Shown piece by piece: positions 15,475 to 21,378 of a stretch of 21,378 bases of DNA. Under the pieces are notes generated by a model. The model saw nothing but the letters and a program-made list of their open reading frames with translations. It was not told the DNA's origin and did not search any database. Where the stretch lies: assembly GCA_002716645.1 (NCBI GenBank), contig PBBR01000027.1, positions 1 to 21,378 of the forward strand, in the 5' to 3' direction. The position numbers were made by a program, and so were the translations under genes. Every line of letters begins with the position of its first letter. The first letter of the stretch is position 1. Source of the DNA: Chloroflexota bacterium (lineage in GTDB: Bacteria; Chloroflexota; Dehalococcoidia; UBA3495).

Positions 15475-16341
15475 ATGCAGACTGGAGCTATTTTTCCCCA
15501 AACTGAAATCGGTTCAGACCCTGTGGCAGTCAGAGACTTTGCTCAGGCTGCGGAAGAAATGGGATATGAGCATTTATTGGTGTTTGATCACATATTAGGA
15601 GCCGATGCGAGTAAGAGAGATCAATGGGATCGCCCATATCAGCATACGGATATGTTCCATGAACCATTTGTATTGTTCGGATATTTGGCAGGAGTTACAG
15701 AGAAGATACAAATGACTACGGGTATATTGATATTGCCACAACGACAGACTGCTTTGGTGGCTAAACAGGCAGCGGCAGTAGATGTTTTGACACGTGGAAG
15801 ACTGCGCTTGGGGATCGGAATTGGATGGAATGATGTTGAATATGAAGCCCTGGGTGAAGACTTTGGTAATAGGGGCCAACGTTCTTCAGAGCAAATAGAA
15901 TTGTTACGTATGTTTTGGACTCAGGATGTAGTCAATTATGAGGGTAGATACCATAAAGTTAGTCATGCGGGTATAAATCCTCCTCCAGTTCAGAGGCCAA
16001 TACCTTTATGGTTTGGTGGTGGCGCCCCACAGGTAGTTCGTAGGTTAGCTAGGTTAGGAGACGGATGGTTTCCACAGTTCCAACCAGATTCTGAAGGACA
16101 AGAGAAAATCGGACAGATGAAAGAACTAGTCAAATCCGCAGGAAGGACTCCGGATTCAGTTGGGATAGAAGGCCGTATTAACTATGGTTCCGGTAACGAG
16201 GACGAATGGAATAAACTCGCAGCTGCCTGGGATGAGGCAGGGGCAACTCACTTGTCAGTGAACACCATGAAGTCGGGGTTACAAGGTCCAGATGAGCATA
16301 TAGAAGCCATACGTAGATTTAAGGAAGCTATAACGGGGTAA
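15475..16341 (+). CDS. LLM-class flavin/F420-dependent oxidoreductase
   Basis: This 288-residue protein is a luciferase-like TIM-barrel oxidoreductase, most like the short F420-dependent type that adds or removes hydride on small organic substrates, though FMN-dependent monooxygenases share the motifs. Strand 1 is MQTGAIFPQTE (1-11). VRDFAQAAEEMGYEHLLVFDH (19-39) carries the usual gene-start pattern, TTGILILPQRQTALVAKQAA (81-100) the flavin cis-peptide region, and RGRLRLGIGIGWNDVEYEALG (107-127) the signature strand. IPLWFGGGAPQVVRRLARLGDGWFP (176-200) is the phosphate-binding part. GGAGGAG four bases before the ATG gives a firm start. The next gene follows after 22 bases, so the two form an operon. 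Together they recall two-component oxygenase pairs of an LLM plus an acyl-CoA-dehydrogenase-fold enzyme, as in DszA/DszC, but the substrate is unknown. Confidence 0.9.
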   Translation: MQTGAIFPQTEIGSDPVAVRDFAQAAEEMGYEHLLVFDHILGADASKRDQWDRPYQHTDMFHEPFVLFGYLAGVTEKIQMTTGILILPQRQTALVAKQAAAVDVLTRGRLRLGIGIGWNDVEYEALGEDFGNRGQRSSEQIELLRMFWTQDVVNYEGRYHKVSHAGINPPPVQRPIPLWFGGGAPQVVRRLARLGDGWFPQFQPDSEGQEKIGQMKELVKSAGRTPDSVGIEGRINYGSGNEDEWNKLAAAWDEAGATHLSVNTMKSGLQGPDEHIEAIRRFKEAITG

Positions 16342-16363
16342 TAAGTATAAGGAGAACGATAGT

Positions 16364-17596
16364 ATGGATTTCCAAATGGAACCGAATACCGACGCAGGGA
16401 AAAAAATGGTTGATCTTGCGGAAATGCATGCGTCGGACTTTTTTACCCGTTCTTCCACACATGATAAAGATAAGACCTTTGTCCATGAAAATATAGATAG
16501 CATAAGAAAAAGTGGATTTGCGGCCTCGGCTATTCCAGTAGAATACGGTGGTCTCGGTGTAACGTCTGCCCACGACTGTATGGTTGCTATGAATAGGTTA
16601 GGTAGAGGAGATGGTTCGACGTCTTTAGCATTCAACATGCACCTGTTTAGGACGTTGAATATATCCAGACTTTTACAAAGATCTATTTCTAACGGGGACA
16701 AACGCAGACAAATCCGTTGCGAAGACATGTTACGACAGATAGGTTCTGGAGAGGCAATCATATCGGTGGCCAATTCCGAACCGGGAGCTGATATAAGGAC
16801 CTCTAGAAGTCTAGCGGAGAAAGTTGAAGGCGGTTGGATTTTAAATGGGTCCAAGACGTTCGCGACAGGGTCTCCGTCAGCAGATTATCTAGCTGTGAGA
16901 GCCAGGTATCAGAATGAAGATGGGGAAGATAGGATGGGTTCTGCTATTGTACCCGTCGACAGACAAGGGGTAGAAATTTTAGATAATTGGGACGGTATGG
17001 GTATGCGTGGATCCGGTAGCCATGATGTCATATTCTCAGATTATTTTGTAAGTGATAATGAATTCGATGATATAGGGGAGTATGGGAAGTTTAATGCAGG
17101 GTTTCTGGCTACCTCTGGAGGGGCTACTTTAGGCCTATCTTCAGTATTTTTGGGTATAGCAGAGACAGCCCATTCCATTGTAGTGGAATCTATTATATCT
17201 AGAGATAGACAGCGGCAACCCTTAGTTCAGTCTTTGGCTGCAGAGAATGAGATTGGTATGGCTGCTGCTCGGGCTATGTTAACCCGAGGCGCAATAGCTT
17301 TTGACCAGTTCTATCTAGCCAACAATAGCTCTGGCAATGCAGGGAATGAACCGGTTTTGAATCCGTTTGTAGCTGTTAAGAATGCTGCCTGCACTAAAAA
17401 ATTTGTTAATGAAACTGCCAATCACATAGTTGATCGGTGTATAACTATGTCTGGTGGTTCGGGGTTTTTAGATAGTAATGTTCTGTCCAGATTGTACAGA
17501 GACGTTAGAGCTGGACCGCTTATGCAGCCTTTTGCCACAATGCAGGCCATAGAATTTATTGGCAAAGTCTCTCTGGGAGTAGATCCAAACGAATAG
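16364..17596 (+). CDS. Acyl-CoA-dehydrogenase-family flavoprotein
   Basis: This 410-residue protein has the acyl-CoA dehydrogenase fold. The N-terminal helical domain includes AIPVEYGGLGVTSAHD (56-71). The FAD-contact strands are ISVANSEPGADIRTS (133-147), GGWILNGSKTFATGSPSADY (156-175) and NWDGMGMRGSGSHDV (208-222). The C-terminal helical domain has TMSGGSGFLDSN, where dehydrogenases have QIFGGYGY. RDVRAGPLMQP (379-389) replaces the RDARV...YEGT segment, so the usual catalytic glutamate is not apparent. That points to an oxygenase-like or otherwise changed reaction, as also in the distant paralogue at 6174-7346. AAGGAG nine bases upstream supports the ATG. It is the second gene of an operon with the LLM enzyme and converges on coaBC with 34 bases between. 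Confidence 0.87.
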   Translation: MDFQMEPNTDAGKKMVDLAEMHASDFFTRSSTHDKDKTFVHENIDSIRKSGFAASAIPVEYGGLGVTSAHDCMVAMNRLGRGDGSTSLAFNMHLFRTLNISRLLQRSISNGDKRRQIRCEDMLRQIGSGEAIISVANSEPGADIRTSRSLAEKVEGGWILNGSKTFATGSPSADYLAVRARYQNEDGEDRMGSAIVPVDRQGVEILDNWDGMGMRGSGSHDVIFSDYFVSDNEFDDIGEYGKFNAGFLATSGGATLGLSSVFLGIAETAHSIVVESIISRDRQRQPLVQSLAAENEIGMAAARAMLTRGAIAFDQFYLANNSSGNAGNEPVLNPFVAVKNAACTKKFVNETANHIVDRCITMSGGSGFLDSNVLSRLYRDVRAGPLMQPFATMQAIEFIGKVSLGVDPNE

Positions 17597-17630
17597 TAGT
17601 CTTGGGAAGATATATAGTCGTACTTATTAG

Positions 17631-18830
17631 CTAACGAGTTGCAAGGACTTTTAAGACTCTATTTAGGATTTCGTTGCCGACATCATATTTGGTGAGTATA
17701 GGAAGATGTTCCGCTTGTAGCTGGTCATCTATAATGACAACTTTATTGGTATCTTTCCCAAAACCGCTATCCGGGTCAGTTATATCATTTGCGACTATTA
17801 GATCTAGCGATTTCCTGCCAATCTTTTCAGTAGCGTTGCTGACAAGATTTTCACTCTCGGCTGAGAATCCCACTTTTACAAAATTTCCCGTCGCTTTTTC
17901 CAATATATCTTCGGTCTTGGTCAGATCGATTGTCAGTCCAGAGTTAGATTTTTTTATCTTTTGCTCTGCAGACGTTTTGGGCCTATAGTCAGCTACCGCT
18001 GCAGACATTATTAGGGCGTCACTATCAATCACTTCTGACAGGACTAGACTGCACATCTCAGCAGCTGTTGTGACGTTCTTCACTGTTATAGAAGGAGGGT
18101 CCGGTAGTGTCGTTGGCGCAGTGATCAATATCACTTCTGCTCCGCGATCCCTAGCAGCCTCGGCAATAGCGTAACCCATCTTGCCTGAAGAGTTGTTCGT
18201 TATTACTCTTACAGGGTCTATAGGTTCTTGGGTTCCCCCAGCACTTATCACGATCTTCTTACCAGATAGGTCTCCCCTTTTCCCCAAAGCTGCTGCAATA
18301 TGCCCGACAAGCTGGGTAGGGTCTACGAGACGGCCTTTACCTGATAGACCAGACGCGAGATAACCCTGGTCAGGTCCAACGATTACTACTCCTCGTCGCT
18401 CAAGAATTTGCAGATTGTCTTGCGTCGCTGGATGACTGTACATATTGCCATCCATAGCTGGGGCGATGAGTAGAGGGGCTTCGGTGGCTACTACAGTAGT
18501 AGTTAGTGGATCATCGGCCATTCCCCATGCTAACTTTGCGATACAATTTACGGTTGCGGGAACTATAGTTACTATATCGGCCCTGCGAGCTAGTGCGACG
18601 TGTTCATTGCTAAACTCAGAATCTAAATCATAGAGGTCTGTAATCACGTCCCTGTGCGTAATACTTCTGAATGCTAGCGGTGTAATGAATTGTGTAGCGC
18701 CGTAGGTTAATATAGTGTCTACTAGCGCCCCTGCTTGAGTAAGTTTACTGGCCAGATCAATAGCCTTGTAGCTTGCTATGCTGCCAGTTACCCCAAGTAC
18801 TATATGTTTATTTACTAGTGGTCCGCTCAT
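17631..18830 (-). CDS. coaBC: Bifunctional phosphopantothenoylcysteine decarboxylase/phosphopantothenate-cysteine ligase
   Basis: CoaBC catalyses two steps of coenzyme A synthesis: ligation of cysteine to 4'-phosphopantothenate and decarboxylation to 4'-phosphopantetheine. The flavoprotein CoaC half (1-185) has VLGVTGSIASYKA (11-23), the active-site histidine H77 in NEHVALARRAD, PATVNCIAKLAWGMADD (91-107) and PAMDGNMYSHPATQ (124-137). The CoaB half begins at VISAGGTQEPIDPVRVI (194-210), with NNSSGKMG (212-219) and later SAAVADYRPK. Length, 399, is standard. Two CoaC positions differ from E. coli: Asp127 in place of the PAMN asparagine, and Ser160 (LASGLSGKGRL) in place of the flap cysteine. 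The start overlaps the end of coaX by 23 bases, with no clear Shine-Dalgarno, so translation is probably coupled. Confidence 0.95.
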   Translation of the reverse strand: MSGPLVNKHIVLGVTGSIASYKAIDLASKLTQAGALVDTILTYGATQFITPLAFRSITHRDVITDLYDLDSEFSNEHVALARRADIVTIVPATVNCIAKLAWGMADDPLTTTVVATEAPLLIAPAMDGNMYSHPATQDNLQILERRGVVIVGPDQGYLASGLSGKGRLVDPTQLVGHIAAALGKRGDLSGKKIVISAGGTQEPIDPVRVITNNSSGKMGYAIAEAARDRGAEVILITAPTTLPDPPSITVKNVTTAAEMCSLVLSEVIDSDALIMSAAVADYRPKTSAEQKIKKSNSGLTIDLTKTEDILEKATGNFVKVGFSAESENLVSNATEKIGRKSLDLIVANDITDPDSGFGKDTNKVVIIDDQLQAEHLPILTKYDVGNEILNRVLKVLATR

Positions 18831-19617
18831 GGTTATTCACTGATTTAACTTGTGATTTATTGAGATTGTAGATAGTTTTCAGACCCAACAGAGTTAAGTC
18901 TCTATTTATCTCGTCAAATATTGAGGTGTGCTGTGAGACAACATTTATCAGTCCGCCTGTTCCTATAACTTGAGCATCTTGTCCTACCTCAGATTTAAAT
19001 CGTTCTACCATAGTCGTTACTAACCCAGTATAACCTAGTACTAATCCTGATTGTAATGCTGTTGTAGTACTTCTTCCTATAGCTGAGTCCGGAGCGATTA
19101 ACTCTACGCGGCGGAGCTGGGACGTATTAAAGAATAGCGAGTCAGCGGCTAAATTTATACCTGGTGCGATAGCGCCGCCTAGGTATTCTTTGTTCTTTGA
19201 TATTGCGTCGAAAACAGTGGCTGTACCCAAATCAACGACTATAAGTGGGGCACCGTAAAGATCAATTGCAGCAACAGCGTCAGCTATTCTATCAGCGCCT
19301 ACATCTCGTGGATTATCGTATAAAATTGGTAATCCCGTACGGACTCCTGCTGATACAATCAGAGGCGATACGTCAAATAAAGTGTTACATACTTCGGTAA
19401 AAACGACTGTTAGTGGAGGGACTACACTACACATGCAGATCGAATCAATATCCGAAGGAGTAACGCCCTTTAGTATAAGAGCATTTGTTACCATGACTCC
19501 GTATTCGTCGGCAAGCCTTCTGGTATCAGTCGCTACTCTAAGAGTAGTCACCAACGTGGAATCATCGAAGACTCCCATTGTCACGACGGTATTCCCTATG
19601 TCCATTGCTAATAGCAT
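18808..19617 (-). CDS. coaX: Type III pantothenate kinase
   Basis: CoaX phosphorylates pantothenate, the first step of coenzyme A synthesis, and unlike CoaA is not feedback-inhibited by CoA. The 269-residue length is typical. Visible motifs of the ASKHA fold are MDIGNTVVTMGVF (5-17) for the phosphate loop with D6, CSVVPPL (63-69), NPRDVGADRIADAVAA (102-117) with catalytic D109, VVDLGTATVFDAIS (127-140) and LGGAIAPGINLA (146-157). The start could be ATG 19617 or the in-frame ATG four codons on; family members usually begin MLLAIDIGNT, so the first is used. A strong promoter lies just upstream at 19656-19684. It is transcribed with coaBC, placing three of the CoA steps in one operon. Confidence 0.95.
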   Translation of the reverse strand: MLLAMDIGNTVVTMGVFDDSTLVTTLRVATDTRRLADEYGVMVTNALILKGVTPSDIDSICMCSVVPPLTVVFTEVCNTLFDVSPLIVSAGVRTGLPILYDNPRDVGADRIADAVAAIDLYGAPLIVVDLGTATVFDAISKNKEYLGGAIAPGINLAADSLFFNTSQLRRVELIAPDSAIGRSTTTALQSGLVLGYTGLVTTMVERFKSEVGQDAQVIGTGGLINVVSQHTSIFDEINRDLTLLGLKTIYNLNKSQVKSVNNHERTTSK

Positions 19618-19655
19618 ATGTGTACGTTCCTTTGGGAAGAATTATAAGGTACCCC

Positions 19656-19684
19656 TTTATAAGGAGCAATGTTATTTCTGACAA
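19656..19684 (-). promoter_or_regulatory. Predicted coaX-coaBC promoter
   Basis: On the minus strand TTGTCA (19684-19679) and TATAAA (19661-19656) are separated by 17 bases, each hexamer one base from consensus. A second A/T-rich box, TATAAT (19646-19641), follows. The leader to the coaX ATG is about 30 bases and holds AAGGA. Confidence 0.6.
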
Positions 19685-19703
19685 TATGAATATGGTGTCT
19701 ATC

Positions 19704-19751
19704 TGAAAATAGTTTTCATCTTTGGGAGTACCTATGCTAAAATTTGGCATA
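19704..19751 (+). promoter_or_regulatory. Predicted promoter and inverted repeats upstream of the pentapeptide-TIR gene
   Basis: An extended -10 box, TGC then TAAAAT (19735-19743), would start transcription near 19750. The perfect inverted repeat TGAAAA-TAG-TTTTCA (19704-19718) covers the -35 area, and a second pair, TATGC (19733-19737) and GCATA (19747-19751), spans the -10 and start point. The -35 hexamer itself is weak. The arrangement would suit a regulated promoter. Confidence 0.4.
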
Positions 19752-19797
19752 CTTTGTTGTTGATAATTCTAACCTCTATAAATTTGGAGATACCACA

Positions 19798-21078
19798 ATG
19801 GCAGATATGGAACTAGTTCAAACGGTTAAGCAAGGTAGAGATGCTGTCGCCAAGTGGCGTGAGGATCACCCTGGTGAGATATTAGATCTCTATCAATGCT
19901 TTATGAGTCACGTCCGAATCCCAATGGTAGATCTTCGGGGCGCTGATATGCGAGACGGGGATTTCATGGGCGCTATGATGAGACGAGCAAATTTGGCCGG
20001 AAGCTATCTAAATCCAGCTCATCTCTATCGAAGTGACTTGCGGGAGGCAGACTTAAGTAAAACTCTATTAAACAGTGCTAACTTACGCGGAGCAGATCTG
20101 AGAGGGGCAAACCTGGAAGGTGCCGATGCCGATCAGGCTATCTTCTCTGATGCTAATCTTGAAGGTGCTAATTTGTCTGGAGCAAATTTCTCCCGAGTAA
20201 ATCTAACTGGGGCTAATCTTACAAATGCAAACTTAACGGGTGCTAACTTTAACGGGGCAGCTTTAAAGCGAGCTAATCTTAGTGGTGCTATTATGGACGG
20301 AGCAGATCTGTACGAAGCAGTATTGAATGATGTTCCGACTGTAGGCACTAATTTCGCGGGTTGCATTATTGGCTACACAGTTTTTCAAAACTGCGATATG
20401 AGTGAAGCTGAAGGTTTGAACTCAGTTCGTCACGATGCTCCGAGTACTTTAGGAATGGATACATTTTTCCGATCTTCTGGTAATTTGCCCGCAGAGTTTC
20501 TGCAAGGTGTTGGATCTCCTTCTGCAGCAATGGATTACCAGGCCTCTATAGGCAGTGCAGAGGGTCTTACTTCGGAATATTATATATCTTGTACCGCGTC
20601 GGATATTTCGTTTGCTGAAAAAATGCGAGATGATCTTAGAGCCCACGGGGTTAGGGTGTGGGTGTTCGCAGAAAATTTCAGGGGTAATGCCCTGGTAGAT
20701 CGCAGAAGTACATCTGAAGAAGAAGAAATCGAGCGATGGATAAGGCACTACGACAAGCTTATTGTTGTATGCTCACAACCTAGTTTTGAAAATGAAATTG
20801 TTCGAACTGATCTAACTCAGGCAAAAGATTTACAAACGTTGCGAGATGAATGGTTAGTATATTTAGTAGACCCTGACGGTTCATTGGATCAACCAAGCTC
20901 TAGGGCAGCACGGAATCTTAAGGCCGAACATGTTGTTTTTGATTTGCAGGGACAAAGTCAAGGATCAGATACTTATAACTCTGAGGTGTTAAGATTGGCA
21001 GAAGGTCTGAAATCTCAACAACCTTCGAAGGCAGGAATTCCCGCATTCGAGGGTGGCGGAAACAACTTGCAGTTGTAG
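19798..21078 (+). CDS. Pentapeptide-repeat protein with C-terminal TIR domain
   Basis: This is a 426-residue protein with three parts. Residues 1-43 form a helical cap (VAKWREDHPGEILDLYQ). Residues 44-180 are a pentapeptide-repeat right-handed beta helix of about 27 A(N/D)LxG-like units. A linker at about 200-240 (VRHDAPSTLGMDTFFRS, then PAEFLQGVG) matches a segment I know from other pentapeptide-TIR proteins. A TIR domain at about 259-400 opens with EYYISCTASDISFAEKMRDD, followed by LRAHGVRVWVFAENF and YDKLIVVCSQPSF. Bacterial TIR domains often cleave NAD or make cyclic ADP-ribose signals in anti-phage defence. Here the strand-helix segment with the catalytic glutamate reads SFENEIVRTDLTQA (329-342) without the usual S-x-W-x3-E pattern, so activity is uncertain. 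ATG 19798 is chosen over TTG 19744 because GGAG lies eight bases upstream. The gene stands alone. Confidence 0.88.
   Translation: MADMELVQTVKQGRDAVAKWREDHPGEILDLYQCFMSHVRIPMVDLRGADMRDGDFMGAMMRRANLAGSYLNPAHLYRSDLREADLSKTLLNSANLRGADLRGANLEGADADQAIFSDANLEGANLSGANFSRVNLTGANLTNANLTGANFNGAALKRANLSGAIMDGADLYEAVLNDVPTVGTNFAGCIIGYTVFQNCDMSEAEGLNSVRHDAPSTLGMDTFFRSSGNLPAEFLQGVGSPSAAMDYQASIGSAEGLTSEYYISCTASDISFAEKMRDDLRAHGVRVWVFAENFRGNALVDRRSTSEEEEIERWIRHYDKLIVVCSQPSFENEIVRTDLTQAKDLQTLRDEWLVYLVDPDGSLDQPSSRAARNLKAEHVVFDLQGQSQGSDTYNSEVLRLAEGLKSQQPSKAGIPAFEGGGNNLQL
19927..20337 (+). repeat. Pentapeptide-repeat coding region
   Basis: About 27 tandem 15-base units encode A(N/D)LxG-type pentapeptides within the TIR fusion gene. 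The best-preserved part is residues 93-165, where the units follow one another without a break. Codons vary between units (GCTAATCTT, GCAAACTTA, GCTAACTTA), so the array is kept by protein selection and is not a recent DNA expansion. Confidence 0.9.
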
Positions 21079-21104
21079 TCATTAATTGATGTTGTTAGTT
21101 ATAT

Positions 21105-21137
21105 AAAAAGACCGTGGGCATAGCCCACGGTCTTTTT
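21105..21137. terminator. Strong bidirectional intrinsic terminator
   Basis: A perfect 15-base inverted repeat (21105-21119 and 21123-21137) with a 3-base loop forms a GC-rich core flanked by A5 and T5 tracts, so it works as a classic terminator on both strands. It lies between the convergent pentapeptide-TIR gene and the partial minus-strand gene. Confidence 0.92.
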
Positions 21138-21162
21138 ATATATTCCGATATTCAGCGTAAGC

Positions 21163-21378
21163 TTAGATGTAATCGCTATCCTGATCCATCATCGCTACGT
21201 TGTCAGTGCTTAGAGCAAGTGCCCTTTCCATCTCTGCTTTGAAATCTTCCATCATGTCCTCGGTGATCTCTCCACCAGATGCCTTGGCTTTCTCCTTGAA
21301 CTGATCGAAGGCCCATTCGCTGGCATCGCCGTGAGGCATTGAGCTGAAGAAGTCACGCTCGAACTGAGGTAGTTCACC
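21163..21378 (-). CDS. Unrecognised protein, C-terminal 71 residues (5' end outside window)
   Basis: A minus-strand frame is open from the window edge to a TAA at 21165-21163 and is likely the end of a larger gene. The residues visible begin GELPQFERDFFSSMPHGDAS and end ERALALSTDNVAMMDQDSDYI after an acidic helical middle (EITEDMMEDFKAEM). I do not recognise the family. It is coding by base composition: GC is near 50 percent, above its neighbours, and codons such as TTC, GAG, AAG, ATC and GGT dominate, as in strongly expressed genes. A perfect terminator follows 26 bases downstream. The tail is rich in Asp, Glu and Met and has no membrane segment, so a soluble, abundant protein is likely. Confidence 0.7.
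   Translation of the reverse strand, partial: GELPQFERDFFSSMPHGDASEWAFDQFKEKAKASGGEITEDMMEDFKAEMERALALSTDNVAMMDQDSDYI

Noticed and set aside
19927..20337. Short tandem DNA repeats that could suggest a CRISPR-like or satellite array
   Set aside because: The 15-base periodicity encodes pentapeptides in one open frame; units vary at silent positions and there are no spacers.
20133..20366. Minus-strand ORF opposite the pentapeptide repeats
   Set aside because: Its regular LAPxK pattern is only the reverse reading of the 15-base pentapeptide units.

Overview
The window looks like chromosomal DNA from a free-living bacterium of moderately low GC. The gene content would fit an uncultured marine Chloroflexota of the SAR202 type: several luciferase-like (LLM) flavin oxidoreductases, acyl-CoA-dehydrogenase-fold oxygenases, a nitronate monooxygenase, a nitroreductase, a GMC oxidoreductase and paralogous MFS carriers, next to a coaX-coaBC pair. 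That placement is inference from gene content; no rRNA or other marker gene is present. No tRNA, rRNA, insertion sequence, CRISPR array or phage gene was found, and no gap between genes exceeds 300 bases.

Left part (1-9411). The 3' end of an LLM oxidoreductase converges on a large membrane protein of the O-antigen ligase/polymerase type with C-terminal TPR-like helices. Then comes a block bracketed by two closely related MFS transporters (2848-4116 and 8107-9411). Inside it are a methyltransferase-nitronate monooxygenase operon on the minus strand and, divergently, an acyl-CoA-dehydrogenase-fold flavoprotein and a nitroreductase on the plus strand. The block reads like an uptake-and-oxidation module for one class of small organic molecule, possibly nitro or nitronate compounds.

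Middle part (9638-15290). An enlarged ADP-ribosylglycohydrolase-family protein is followed by three minus-strand genes typical of sugar-acid breakdown: an FAH-family protein resembling 2-keto-3-deoxy-arabinonate dehydratase, a GMC oxidoreductase and an HpcH/HpaI-type aldolase. A small XRE-family regulator sits among them, divergent from the GMC gene. Two GGTAT/ATACC palindromes lie exactly on the -10 and -35 positions of the predicted GMC promoter.

Right part (15475-21378). An operon pairs an LLM oxidoreductase with a second acyl-CoA-dehydrogenase-fold protein. Next are the coenzyme A genes coaX and coaBC, overlapping by 23 bases. Divergent from coaX is a monocistronic gene for a pentapeptide-repeat protein with a C-terminal TIR domain, closed by a strong bidirectional terminator. 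It is the best candidate here for an immune or signalling protein, and its TIR domain seems to have lost the usual catalytic glutamate context. The window ends inside an unrecognised minus-strand gene with higher GC and a different codon choice.
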